IMG/VR virus record: IMGVR_UViG_3300031521_000245
Span: 1-32,006 of that record
Source: a virus
Length of the DNA: 32,006 nt
Strand: one strand, 5' to 3'
Of this stretch, positions 16,082 through 24,212 are shown piece by piece (within the stretch, counting starts at the first letter, position 1; each line of letters begins with the position of its first letter). The position numbers were made by a program, and so were the translations under genes. Below the pieces are notes generated by a model. It was not told where the DNA came from. It ran no database searches and saw nothing but the letters and a program-made list of their open reading frames with translations.

Positions 16082-18958
16082 TTATTTATAACCCGATGCA
16101 GCAGCACCACCTAATTTTTGCAAGCCAGATGATCCTTCTTTATATATTAAATGAACCATTCCATCGGCTCTTGATTTAATTGCAACTACGCTACCTTTCC
16201 AATTATTTGTTTCTGCTTGTTGTAATAAACCCTCTTTACTTCTCTCTAGCGTTCCACCAGTAAGTGCACATAAATCTGGGTGTTTTTGCATTTGAGCTAT
16301 ACTATCGTCAATGTCCTTAATAATCTTTGCTTTAGCAGTTTCTAGTTCGCCATTAGCATGCCCAGTTAGGAATTTTTGACCAAAATATTCATCAATACCT
16401 CCACCAATACCATTCTGAGACAATATATTTTTCGCTTCCTCTTTCGTCATTCCACCCATTACCCCCAACATTGCATCATTCATTTTTAACGTTTTCTTTG
16501 CTATTTGTATTTGATGCCAAAGTGCTGGGTTTTTTGACTTTATTTCACTTTCTTTTGATTCATCAATACCTTCACCATCATCTGTAAGCTGTACCATAAC
16601 AACACTTGGCATTATATCGAACCTACTTGAGAATTCATACGGATTGCTTAATGTGTTCGATAATCTTTCTTGTGCTATTTTAGCTTCTTCTGGTGTTTCA
16701 AATTTTAAATACAGAGTATTATTTTTTATATCGAACATAATTCTACCAAAATCGCCATCACTAAGACCTCTTTGTTGATCACTACTAAAATCAACTCTAT
16801 CGTCCTGACCAATTATCTCCATAAATTCACTAATTGAATTTTTATCCCACCCAGTTGATATGCCTTCGCTTATTTCATTAATTTGTGGTTCGTCGCCAAT
16901 ATTAGCTGGCTTAAAGCCTAATAGTATATCAGCATCATCGGTGTCCTTCTGTGCACCACATTGAGCGGCTTGCTCAGGGTCTTGGGTTTCATCTCCATAA
17001 TACATGGGGTCTTCAGTTAAGTGATCAAATACGATGTCTAATGCAGTCATGGGGTCATCTGTGTGTTCCATTTCAACAGCAATACCTTTCCTTATTTGTT
17101 CGCCGCTAAATTTACTCTCACCAGCATCATCGCCAATACCGCCGGGAATCTGATCGTCAGATTCAGGTTGATCTGAACTACTGTCGAAGTCTTTCACATA
17201 TCCCGGAGAATTTTTATCTACAAACATTCCCTCATCGGGCATTTCATCTTCCTCTTTAATTTTTAGACCATTGCTACATGCCACTCTCATACTTCCTCTC
17301 GATGTAAAATCTTTAGGATTATCTGTAGAATTAAAACCAATTTTATCTGGTTTTCCAGTAGTTTTACTTTGTTCTAAACCATTACTACACGCCTGTCTTA
17401 CGTTTCCACTTGGGATTTCTTCTTCAGAAAGTTCGTCCATAGGTTGTCCGTCTGTATAGTTTAAGTCGTACTGTAAGCCAATATAACCGATTCGTGGATT
17501 CCATGACATGATATAGCCATCTTTTTCATACTTCTGATCATTAGTACCTAGACCCAATTCGCTTGAACCCTCATGCTGACCGAAATTATGCCATTGTTTT
17601 AAATAATTTAATGCGGCGTCTTCGCCTTTTCTATCTAAAAGTTCAAGTGGCTCATACGCTTCATCGCCTTGCATAAAAACAACATTTTCATATTTGTCCA
17701 TATCTGTAGATTCTTCGATATTTGCAGAATTACTACCATCAACAGGCATTGTGTTTACGTCTAAAGGCTTTTCAGTCCCATTAACCGGAACTATTGTTTT
17801 TGTGTCTTGTTTAATTTTATAACCTTCTTGGGTTAAGAATTCTTGACCAGCTTTACCTTGTAAATATGCCACATCCGGACGACCCAGAAAATCTTCTTTT
17901 ACAAAAAGATACGGAGTTTTACCTAAGTGTTCTCCCTTAAATAATTTCCAACCACTACCCATCATATCCCTACTAAATAGAACTATTTTAACCCCAGAAA
18001 TCAGTGAATCCCATAAGTGAACGGCAACATATTTATGTTTATCTCTATTAATTCCGCTAGTTTTTCTCAACGTTGACATTTCATAAATTTCTCCTGCAGT
18101 ATTCATCTTTCTAATTTCATCATTAATATCTTGAGCCGTAGGTTTATATGATGCTCCCCTTTGAATAATTACACTATCATATGCGTTTCTTACTAGGTTT
18201 TTATTATCTTTACCTCTTTTACCCATTTGTGTTATTGGGCTTGCGCTAGCTGTTACTGAACCCTTTTCATCCCCGATTGAATCGATGATATTCATTGATT
18301 CCTCGTCGATTTCAATATTGCCATTCATATCGGTTTCAACTCCACCAGTATAATTACTATGTGCCCTTAAATTGGATTTATTATCCCAGCTATTCTTTTT
18401 AACTTTACTAACTGCAACATATCCGGGTGGTGAATCGAACGTCTTTCCAATCATTTCTGGATAGTGTGCTTTATTAAAATCATTATCTGCAACAAGATAT
18501 TCATATTCTGAAGCACTATCTTCGTCTATTTCTCTTCCTCTTAAATATGGAACTTCAGAGCTATTATCATTTTTTCCATATGGATTATTTACACCATCAA
18601 CATTAAAGCCACCTTCAGGAATTAATACTTCCTGTAGATCGTTAGGAGTTTCAAATTGCTGTCTGCCACTTTCTGTAAATAACCAATTAAAATTATTGGA
18701 TTCTTGAATATAATCATTATTCACTAAATACTCAACAACCCATGAAGGGTAGTGATCTCTAACATCAGGAATACCTTCATTCATTAAGTATGTCCAAATT
18801 TCTTTAACCTCTCTAATGTCAAGGGGATTAAATTTCGGTTTTTTTGGCGCATCGTGTTGATATGAATCACCCCATTCTTCCTTTAAAGTAATTTTATTGA
18901 CATTTTTCATCATTTCGAAAAGTCTTTCTTTAGTTCCGGGTTTGTTATATATTTTCAT
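16082..18958 (-). CDS. Large modular probable capsid-internal protein with targeting motif
   Basis: 958 residues. Residues 10-21 (KERLFEMMKNVN), followed by LKE at 25-27, match the N-termini of the next two genes upstream and look like a capsid-targeting peptide with an LxE protease site. The rest is modular: an N-terminal helical part (30-90), a long acidic middle, two ACSNGL motifs about 40 residues apart (RQACSNGL and RVACSNGL), then a segment IRKGIAVEMEHTDDPMTALD followed by HLTEDPMYYGD, which resembles the DUF5661 type from memory. The C-terminus is rich in Gly and Lys (LQKLGGAAASGYK). It is last in the four-gene capsid-type operon. It may be an internal protein packed into the head; no enzymatic motif is visible. 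Length and composition suggest fusion of several small phage domains. Confidence 0.65.
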   Translation of the reverse strand: MKIYNKPGTKERLFEMMKNVNKITLKEEWGDSYQHDAPKKPKFNPLDIREVKEIWTYLMNEGIPDVRDHYPSWVVEYLVNNDYIQESNNFNWLFTESGRQQFETPNDLQEVLIPEGGFNVDGVNNPYGKNDNSSEVPYLRGREIDEDSASEYEYLVADNDFNKAHYPEMIGKTFDSPPGYVAVSKVKKNSWDNKSNLRAHSNYTGGVETDMNGNIEIDEESMNIIDSIGDEKGSVTASASPITQMGKRGKDNKNLVRNAYDSVIIQRGASYKPTAQDINDEIRKMNTAGEIYEMSTLRKTSGINRDKHKYVAVHLWDSLISGVKIVLFSRDMMGSGWKLFKGEHLGKTPYLFVKEDFLGRPDVAYLQGKAGQEFLTQEGYKIKQDTKTIVPVNGTEKPLDVNTMPVDGSNSANIEESTDMDKYENVVFMQGDEAYEPLELLDRKGEDAALNYLKQWHNFGQHEGSSELGLGTNDQKYEKDGYIMSWNPRIGYIGLQYDLNYTDGQPMDELSEEEIPSGNVRQACSNGLEQSKTTGKPDKIGFNSTDNPKDFTSRGSMRVACSNGLKIKEEDEMPDEGMFVDKNSPGYVKDFDSSSDQPESDDQIPGGIGDDAGESKFSGEQIRKGIAVEMEHTDDPMTALDIVFDHLTEDPMYYGDETQDPEQAAQCGAQKDTDDADILLGFKPANIGDEPQINEISEGISTGWDKNSISEFMEIIGQDDRVDFSSDQQRGLSDGDFGRIMFDIKNNTLYLKFETPEEAKIAQERLSNTLSNPYEFSSRFDIMPSVVMVQLTDDGEGIDESKESEIKSKNPALWHQIQIAKKTLKMNDAMLGVMGGMTKEEAKNILSQNGIGGGIDEYFGQKFLTGHANGELETAKAKIIKDIDDSIAQMQKHPDLCALTGGTLERSKEGLLQQAETNNWKGSVVAIKSRADGMVHLIYKEGSSGLQKLGGAAASGYK

Positions 18959-18970
18959 ATCAATTTGTTT

Positions 18971-19468
18971 TTATTCGAAAATTATTGGATTGGCTTGACC
19001 AAATTCTCTCAGTAGTACGCCAGCAAGCGAATTCGCCTCATTTTCAGCGTCACTTCCGGTTGTACCAGAATCTTGATTTAGCTCATTATTTATTTTTTGT
19101 TTATGATGAACCAGTTCATGACCTAATGTTCTTAGAACATCAGCTAAGTTTCTGTTTTTTCCAACCACCCTTATTGTTTCGGTTTGTGGCATATAACCAC
19201 CAAAAGACCTTTGTTTTTCGGCTTCATTTTCAACATAACTAATTTGAATCTTAGGTAATTTATTTTCATCTAAATTAAATTTACCACAAACAAAATCAAT
19301 AAAGTCTTTAATTATGTCTTTTTTCTTTTCGATTGGTAGCTGTTGTTCACTCAATACGATTGGCTTTTCGGTGGAAATTACGTTAAACGTATTTTCAGCA
19401 AGATGATTCACTCGAATCATCATTTCCATAAGACGTTCTTTACTACCATTCGCACTGCGTATTCTCAT
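18971..19468 (-). CDS. HExxH metalloprotease-like protein with capsid-targeting-like N-terminus
   Basis: 165 residues. Residues 10-21 (KERLMEMMIRVN) and LAE at 23-25 match the shared N-terminal motif. The C-terminal half holds HELVHHKQ (117-124), the zincin HExxH signature, with acidic residues at 140-144 (DAENE) that could supply a third zinc ligand. Residues 75-105 form a beta region (KIQISYVENEAEKQRSFGG, then ETIRVVG) as in small M78-like zincins. A peptidase carried in the capsid could act during head maturation or in the host after injection. The known T4 prohead protease is a serine enzyme, so this is a different type. It starts by TAATG overlap with the upstream gene and ends 12 bases before the 958-residue gene. 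Activity is inferred from the motif. Confidence 0.7.
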   Translation of the reverse strand: MRIRSANGSKERLMEMMIRVNHLAENTFNVISTEKPIVLSEQQLPIEKKKDIIKDFIDFVCGKFNLDENKLPKIQISYVENEAEKQRSFGGYMPQTETIRVVGKNRNLADVLRTLGHELVHHKQKINNELNQDSGTTGSDAENEANSLAGVLLREFGQANPIIFE

Positions 19469-20268
19469 TACACTAATTCATTAAAACTTTTCTCAATATC
19501 TATTGTTGATTGCTTTGGAAGATCATCGAAATCGGCAACATATGTTCCATCCGGTAATTCTTTTATGCCGTGCTCGTTTTCTTCTTTTCTTTTTTGGTTG
19601 AACCAATTATCACCCCACATATCATTCAAATTAAAATAATAAGGGTACGATACCTGAGTTTTGTTCATGAGTTTTTCAACATTCGTTGGTTCACGTACTT
19701 CTTCAACATCAGAACTAAGTAACTTCATTTTATCATCCAAACCCTGAACATATCCATTTAGTGTTTCTAATTGATCGTGAATTGCTTGCATTGCTGCAAC
19801 ATTATGTTTAATTATATCGTTCTGTATATCATCCACAGGTGGCGTTGTTGGAACTGACGCACCCATTGGATTTAATTCGTCAGAAGGCATGTCGGTTGGC
19901 ATGTCTGTTGGAGGTGCATTCATTGGGTCGGCAGGTGTGGCAGGAGGTGGTGGAGTTCCCGTTGGTTCTCCCCCGGCGGGTGGTGCATTCAATCTAGGTT
20001 CTTCTGTCGATGGATCGGTGTCTAATGGGTTTTTTGAACCAATTTGCTGTGCATCTTCTTGTTCTCCTGCTTCATTTGTAAAACTTTGGGATGTTGGGAT
20101 TGGTTGACCATCATCGGTATTGTATATTTCAACCGGGAGCTTATCAAACTCATCTGAGCTATCTATAATTGGATGATATCTTGGAGATTCATTTACTCTA
20201 TAGTTCACACGATACATTATTTCATTAAGATGATTATTCTTAACTACACGTTTCTTATTTTCCATCAA
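19468..20268 (-). CDS. Pro-rich, coiled-coil protein with capsid-targeting-like N-terminus
   Basis: 266 residues. Residues 11-22 (NNHLNEIMYRVN) followed by VNE at 25-27 match the motif of the two downstream genes. Residues about 55-150 are disordered and Pro-rich (LNAPPAGGEPTGTPPPP, then two TDMP copies). Residues 155-195 form a helical, probably coiled-coil part (MQAIHDQLETLNGYVQGLDD). The C-terminus has aromatic segments (YPYYFNLNDMWGDNWFNQ). This architecture fits a scaffold or internal head protein, a role inferred from the motif and context. It overlaps the metalloprotease gene by one base (TAATG). I do not recognise the family. Confidence 0.65.
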   Translation of the reverse strand: MMENKKRVVKNNHLNEIMYRVNYRVNESPRYHPIIDSSDEFDKLPVEIYNTDDGQPIPTSQSFTNEAGEQEDAQQIGSKNPLDTDPSTEEPRLNAPPAGGEPTGTPPPPATPADPMNAPPTDMPTDMPSDELNPMGASVPTTPPVDDIQNDIIKHNVAAMQAIHDQLETLNGYVQGLDDKMKLLSSDVEEVREPTNVEKLMNKTQVSYPYYFNLNDMWGDNWFNQKRKEENEHGIKELPDGTYVADFDDLPKQSTIDIEKSFNELV

Positions 20269-20278
20269 CTGAATATTT

Positions 20279-20467
20279 TTAGTATTGTTCTCTTAGTAAT
20301 TGGCGACCATCTTCTGTAACTAAAATCGGGTCAAGCCTTTCAATAATTGTGAAATCTTTCCCAATAAATTTCTTTTTGTCTGTAATGGGTTTTTCGTTAA
20401 GTAAGTTTTCCCTATCTACATCGTTAGATAAAAAATTATCTAACGTACTTTCAATTGATTTTTCCAT
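20279..20467 (-). CDS. Small unknown protein leading the capsid-type operon
   Basis: 62 residues starting MEKSIESTLDNFLSNDVDREN, soluble, charged, probably helical at the N-terminus. The C-terminal part DFTIIERLDPILVTEDGRQLLREQY reads like a small structured domain. It has a clear start and stop, ends 10 bases before the next gene and lies 30 bases after the GTATTTATG motif, all of which support a real gene. Family not recognised. Confidence 0.65.
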   Translation of the reverse strand: MEKSIESTLDNFLSNDVDRENLLNEKPITDKKKFIGKDFTIIERLDPILVTEDGRQLLREQY

Positions 20468-20497
20468 GTTATTATTATTTATTGTATTATTATTTTA

Positions 20498-20506
20498 CAT
20501 AAATAC
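20498..20506 (-). promoter_or_regulatory. GTATTTATG, variant of the phage promoter motif
   Basis: One base from GTATTTATA, 30 bases upstream of the 20467 start. It would drive the four-gene capsid-type operon. It overlaps the TAG codon that ends the displaced frame of the GIY-YIG gene. Confidence 0.45.
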
Positions 20507-20724
20507 TACAAAAACTCTAATGTTTCATTTGGAAAGAAAGAATATAACCATCCACTTCTTTTTGCTATTTCATATAGTTCAACATCACAATTAAAAAATT
20601 CGTTCGAATTTTCATATCTTTCTGCAATTTCTTTTACTCTATTTAGATTCCAAACATTAGAACAACTACCAACACCTCCAGTTTTAGCTCTATTTAACGG
20701 TATCCATCCATCGTTTATATATTT
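20506..20724 (-). pseudogene. Out-of-frame C-terminal part of the GIY-YIG endonuclease gene
   Basis: In the frame one base over from the intact reading frame, 72 codons run from 20724 to a TAG at 20506-20508. They encode KYINDGWIPLNRAKTGGVGS, then VWNLNRVKEIAERYENSNEF and ELYEIAKRSGWLYSFFPN. This is the expected end of the GIY-YIG domain (DGW-x-x-LN-x-A-K-x-GG) plus a sixth copy of the N-terminal W..C..A..GW repeat. The shift point is the A5 run at 20722-20726. An extra A, a +1 programmed shift or a sequencing error would all explain it. Confidence 0.8.
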
Positions 20725-21733
20725 TTAAAAATTTACCTTCTAATTTAACGGCAACATCAACAGCAAGATATTCAGTTAGTTGTTTAAATATTGGTACTAG
20801 TCCTGTTTTAGTTTTATGAATTACAACAGCATCTGTTTTATTTTTGTTTCTTGATTTTTTTCTAACATCAATGTTGTAAGTCAATCCGACATATACGTGT
20901 TTGTCTGGAAACTCGTAAGAATATATGCATTTATTGTATCTGTCCCCAACAACTATCATGTGTGAGCATATCTTCTCTATCCAACCAAGTCTTAAAGAAA
21001 CATTATATGCATGTTGAGAGCTTCTTATGAAATCTTTTTTATATTGATATTTCAATGCCTCTGATTTACAATTTTCGAAATTATTCCAATAATTATTTGG
21101 TAGTTTTTTATAAATCATATGTGAACAAATATCATCCAACCATCCGCTATATAATGCCGCAGCATATGCTTTAATGTTGTTCTTTTGAAATTCTTTTCTA
21201 TATGTATATTGCTTGGCGATTTCTTTACATGTTTCATAGTCCCAAATAATGCTAGATGAATAGGGCACGCCCATATGTATACATATGTCATTCATCCAAG
21301 AGTTTCTATTTGCTGCAGCATATGCACCGGGAGAACCTTTATAAAATTCAATCCTAGTATTATATTTTTTTGCCTCAATTCTGCATTTCTCAATATTCCA
21401 AAATCTAAATTTAGTGTTTGACTTCATATGTGAGCAAATATCACCAGTCCATCCATTTTTTTGTGCAATTTTATATGCTCTCTCAAACGTTTTTCTAAAA
21501 TCACTAACGCATTCAAAATTTTGAGCGCACTCTCTACATTTTTCGTATGTCCATTTTATTTTATTTAAGTTAATTAGTGTTTTCATGTGAGCACATGATT
21601 CATCAAATAATTTATTTTTTCTTAAATACTCATAAGCACCAGCATATTCTCTCTTAAAATCTCTTTTATTGGTGAATTCCAGTGCTGCGCTGAAAGAACT
21701 TTCTTTATCCCAATAATTTCTTTTTCTTCTCAT
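20690..21733 (-). CDS. GIY-YIG homing-endonuclease-like protein with tandem CxHM repeats (frameshifted end)
   Basis: 347 residues in the intact frame. Five tandem repeats of about 45 residues each follow the pattern W-x-x-E-x-C...A-x-x-Y...F...AY-x-A...GW-x-x-x-IC-x-HM (near 45, 100, 152, 200 and 255). Then comes a GIY-YIG-type domain, CIYSYEFPDKHVYVGLT, followed by a conserved Arg in NIDVRKK. The C-terminal catalytic part is split by a frameshift near 20724; the reading frame ends YKRWMDTVK at 20690, and the displaced frame continues the domain. Such proteins are homing endonucleases or repair nucleases, often mobile in phage genomes, and the repeats probably bind DNA or zinc. It has its own GTATTTATA motif and sits alone between a sugar operon and head genes, typical of an inserted mobile gene. 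Confidence 0.8.
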   Translation of the reverse strand: MRRKRNYWDKESSFSAALEFTNKRDFKREYAGAYEYLRKNKLFDESCAHMKTLINLNKIKWTYEKCRECAQNFECVSDFRKTFERAYKIAQKNGWTGDICSHMKSNTKFRFWNIEKCRIEAKKYNTRIEFYKGSPGAYAAANRNSWMNDICIHMGVPYSSSIIWDYETCKEIAKQYTYRKEFQKNNIKAYAAALYSGWLDDICSHMIYKKLPNNYWNNFENCKSEALKYQYKKDFIRSSQHAYNVSLRLGWIEKICSHMIVVGDRYNKCIYSYEFPDKHVYVGLTYNIDVRKKSRNKNKTDAVVIHKTKTGLVPIFKQLTEYLAVDVAVKLEGKFLKIYKRWMDTVK

Positions 21734-21744
21734 TATATTTTAAT

Positions 21745-21753
21745 TATAAATAC
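21745..21753 (-). promoter_or_regulatory. GTATTTATA motif, putative phage promoter of the GIY-YIG gene
   Basis: Exact 9-mer on the minus strand ending 11 bases before the ATG at 21733. A 7-bp inverted repeat CGTTGAG/CTCAACG with a 28-base spacing lies just upstream (21788-21794 and 21753-21759), overlapping the stop of the previous gene and the first base of this motif. Confidence 0.5.
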
Positions 21754-21788
21754 GTTGAGAATTACAATTATTTAATTTTAAAAGACGC

Positions 21789-22430
21789 TCAACGATTATT
21801 TGACAGTATAATAACTAGATATCTTTTAAGATAGGAAAAATTTGGAAAGATTCTCAGGTATTGTTGATAACTAATTCCTTCTAAATCAATAAGCGATGCC
21901 TTGGTACGCTTGCTGATTTCTAAAATGATTTCGTCTGGGCTAAATTTAAAAAATTCGAACATCTTTAAATCAATTCCCATAATTGTTTCACCAGAAAGAA
22001 GATATAACATTTCGTTTTTATAATTATACATCGTATCGATATCCCCAACTAAATGATCAATAATTTCATTCGTTGTGTAGATGTTTGAAATAACTGGGTC
22101 AATGACGAAATATTTATATCTACTCTCAAAATAAAATCGAGGTGCTAAATTTACAAACTTATTAACACCCTTAATGTGTGATGTTTTATTTTCGCTAAAG
22201 GCAAATTCCCAATAAAGTTTATTGGGAACAATTATAGTTTCAAGAATGGATAGTTTTTCTCTCGTATCGGAATTAGTGATGTTATTTTTAATGAACGACC
22301 ATCCCACATATAATGTAGGTAGGTCAAAATCAATACTACTTGGGACTGTATCGCCCCTATAGTAATTAATGAATTCAACTTCAACGTGATTAACTAATTC
22401 GCTCTCATAGACAATATTAGCTATTTTCAT
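21789..22430 (-). CDS. Unknown phage protein with own host-type promoter
   Basis: 213 residues starting MKIANIVYESELVNHVEVEFINYYRGDTVPSS (continuing). Mixed alpha/beta, soluble, rich in Tyr, Phe and Ile, with no nucleotide-binding, DxD or metal motif that I can see. A segment TLYVGWSFIKNN (about 40-51) and a C-terminal helix-rich part (KMFEFFKFSPDEIILEI) are notable. It stops with TGA, showing that TGA is a normal stop here. A consensus host-type promoter precedes it, so it is expressed separately from the sugar operon upstream and perhaps early. Family not recognised. Confidence 0.65.
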   Translation of the reverse strand: MKIANIVYESELVNHVEVEFINYYRGDTVPSSIDFDLPTLYVGWSFIKNNITNSDTREKLSILETIIVPNKLYWEFAFSENKTSHIKGVNKFVNLAPRFYFESRYKYFVIDPVISNIYTTNEIIDHLVGDIDTMYNYKNEMLYLLSGETIMGIDLKMFEFFKFSPDEIILEISKRTKASLIDLEGISYQQYLRIFPNFSYLKRYLVIILSNNR

Positions 22431-22463
22431 ATCGATTATTTATGGTGAGATTTTAAATTTTTA

Positions 22464-22494
22464 CAAAAATAGTCATTATTCCACAATAAATCAA
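22464..22494 (-). promoter_or_regulatory. Bacteroidota-type promoter of the 22430 gene
   Basis: TTG (22494-22492), a 20-base spacer and TATTTTTG (22471-22464). The -33 box lies just past the stop of the last sugar-operon gene, and the leader is about 27 bases. Confidence 0.75.
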
Positions 22495-22497
22495 CCA

Positions 22498-23349
22498 TTA
22501 CCTGTAGTTAGTTCCATATTTAGTTAGATAATATTCATATGGTGAACTTCCATCAAGCCCATGATAATTCTTAAGTACTTCGAGATTAAAACCATACCCA
22601 TACTTACTAAACTCAGGAACTTTTCCAATATATTGTCCAAACTGTAAGGTATTTTCAATAATAGCCCCCATTCCAACCAACCATAAAATATCATCTATTT
22701 TTAACCCCAATACATTGGTTTTACCCGGATATCTGTTTGATAATGCCGTTTCGCCCATATGCATACATGCATATTTACCTCTAGTGCCGATTATCTTCTT
22801 ATTATCGTTACACATATGAGCAGTTTCAAAATTCCAAGGATTAGTACTTTTAGATAGAATTGAAAGCAGATAGTCTTTTCTCCAAATCGACGGTTGCGTA
22901 GTTATTCTATATTGAGAGTTTTGATTTTGTTCAATAATATGATAGTCATCGATATTTTCGATTATTTTACACGGCAAAAACTGTAAATCAACACACAATG
23001 CACATCTTACAATATTTTCATCTACTCGACATTTTTGAATGAGGAGATTTAAAATTCCCTCATTAACATAATCCAACGCTAGCATATCATCAAGCATAAA
23101 TATAATGTGATCGTTGGGGTCATTAATAATAATTGAATATATGTCTTTTGCCCAATGATCAATAGTTAATTGTTTGGGTCTCATTGAGATAAACTCGTAA
23201 TCCTCTGGTAGTTCGATACCACTACTGTCAAACCCTAAAATCTTAATGTTTTTCTTTACATTCCAGTATTTTTCCATTAAAGGAATTGCCGCTTTTAGAA
23301 TGTGTTTTGTTTTATCGCAAGTAACAATATACGTATTAATGTTTTCCAT
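22498..23349 (-). CDS. GT-A-like glycosyltransferase
   Basis: 283 residues. The N-terminus NTYIVTCDKTKHILKAAIPLMEKYW is a GT-A-type Rossmann start. IIFMLDDMLALDYV near 82-95 supplies a DD metal/nucleotide-sugar site, and RITTQPSIWRKDYLLSIL (about 148-165) resembles the acceptor-side region of small capsule glycosyltransferases. A late segment with GKYACMHMGETAL may be a substrate loop. It would transfer a sugar in the cytoplasm, with donor and acceptor unknown. It is the last gene of the sugar operon, 2 bases after the epimerase. GT-A fold is likely; the exact family is not identified. Confidence 0.6.
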   Translation of the reverse strand: MENINTYIVTCDKTKHILKAAIPLMEKYWNVKKNIKILGFDSSGIELPEDYEFISMRPKQLTIDHWAKDIYSIIINDPNDHIIFMLDDMLALDYVNEGILNLLIQKCRVDENIVRCALCVDLQFLPCKIIENIDDYHIIEQNQNSQYRITTQPSIWRKDYLLSILSKSTNPWNFETAHMCNDNKKIIGTRGKYACMHMGETALSNRYPGKTNVLGLKIDDILWLVGMGAIIENTLQFGQYIGKVPEFSKYGYGFNLEVLKNYHGLDGSSPYEYYLTKYGTNYR

Positions 23350-23351
23350 TT

Positions 23352-24212
23352 TTATATTAGCTTGAATATTTCTTCGTATGTAAAGTGTTCTGATTCAGCA
23401 CTACTTAAACCATTTTCTTCAATTTTTTCATGCTTATTATTTCCATTTTCAATTCCAATAATATTAACTTTAATATCCTTTCCGTTCGATCTATATTTAT
23501 TAATCATAGCCATCAATAAACCGTTTATTGTGATCGATTTTAGTTTGGGTATATATGGTGCAAAATCAATTGGTGAATTTAGTGAATCATATATTAATTG
23601 AACCGCTTCAGTAATGGTTAGGAAGAATCGGGTTGCATCACCGTCCGTTATCGTAATTGTTTCATTATTTAATATTGATTTTTTCCATTTACATAAAACA
23701 GAACCAGTAGAATATAATATATTACCATATCTTAAAACCCTAAACCTTATATCTCGATGAAGTCTTTGATATTCAAAAAACAATTTTTCGTTTAACATTT
23801 TTGTTGCACCATACGTACCAGATACCTGTACTGCGGCAGCTCCTGTAATTCCAATCACAAATTGAACTTTTGATTCTGCAGATACTTCTAATATGTTCAT
23901 CGTGCCAATAACGTTACTATTTATACACTCCAAAACATTATTCTCTGCCTCACCAACATATTTATATGCGGCTAAATGAAAAACCCCAGTAACTTTATTT
24001 GTTATTAGCGATCGAACTAATTCAATATCCTTAATATCCCCAACAAGATAACTAAAAGAATTACCATATTTCGCCTGTAGTTTACCTAGCTCTACCCAAT
24101 TTCTACCTATTGTCGCAACTCGCCCACCCTTTAAAATAATGTCATCAATTAAGTGACTTCCAAGAAAGCCATAACCACCAGTGACAACATATGTTTTATT
24201 TTTTTCTATCAT
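23352..24212 (-). CDS. NAD-dependent sugar-nucleotide epimerase/dehydratase (extended SDR, CapD/PseB-like)
   Basis: 286 residues. The N-terminal NAD-binding motif TGGYGFLGSH is at about 11-20, GDIKD near 58-62, HLAAYKYVGEAENN near 79-92 and NSNVIGTMNILE near 98-109. The catalytic Tyr-Lys pair is in YGATK, as in SDRs, and a late FFLTITEAVQLIYDS segment matches polysaccharide dehydratases of the CapD/PseB/FlaA1 type. PseB-type enzymes usually have TDKA before this site; here the corresponding segment is ITGAAAVQVSG, so the reaction may be epimerisation rather than 4,6-dehydration. It would make an activated sugar for the surrounding transferases. The gene overlaps the upstream GT-D-like gene by four bases (ATGA). 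Confidence 0.82.
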   Translation of the reverse strand: MIEKNKTYVVTGGYGFLGSHLIDDIILKGGRVATIGRNWVELGKLQAKYGNSFSYLVGDIKDIELVRSLITNKVTGVFHLAAYKYVGEAENNVLECINSNVIGTMNILEVSAESKVQFVIGITGAAAVQVSGTYGATKMLNEKLFFEYQRLHRDIRFRVLRYGNILYSTGSVLCKWKKSILNNETITITDGDATRFFLTITEAVQLIYDSLNSPIDFAPYIPKLKSITINGLLMAMINKYRSNGKDIKVNIIGIENGNNKHEKIEENGLSSAESEHFTYEEIFKLI

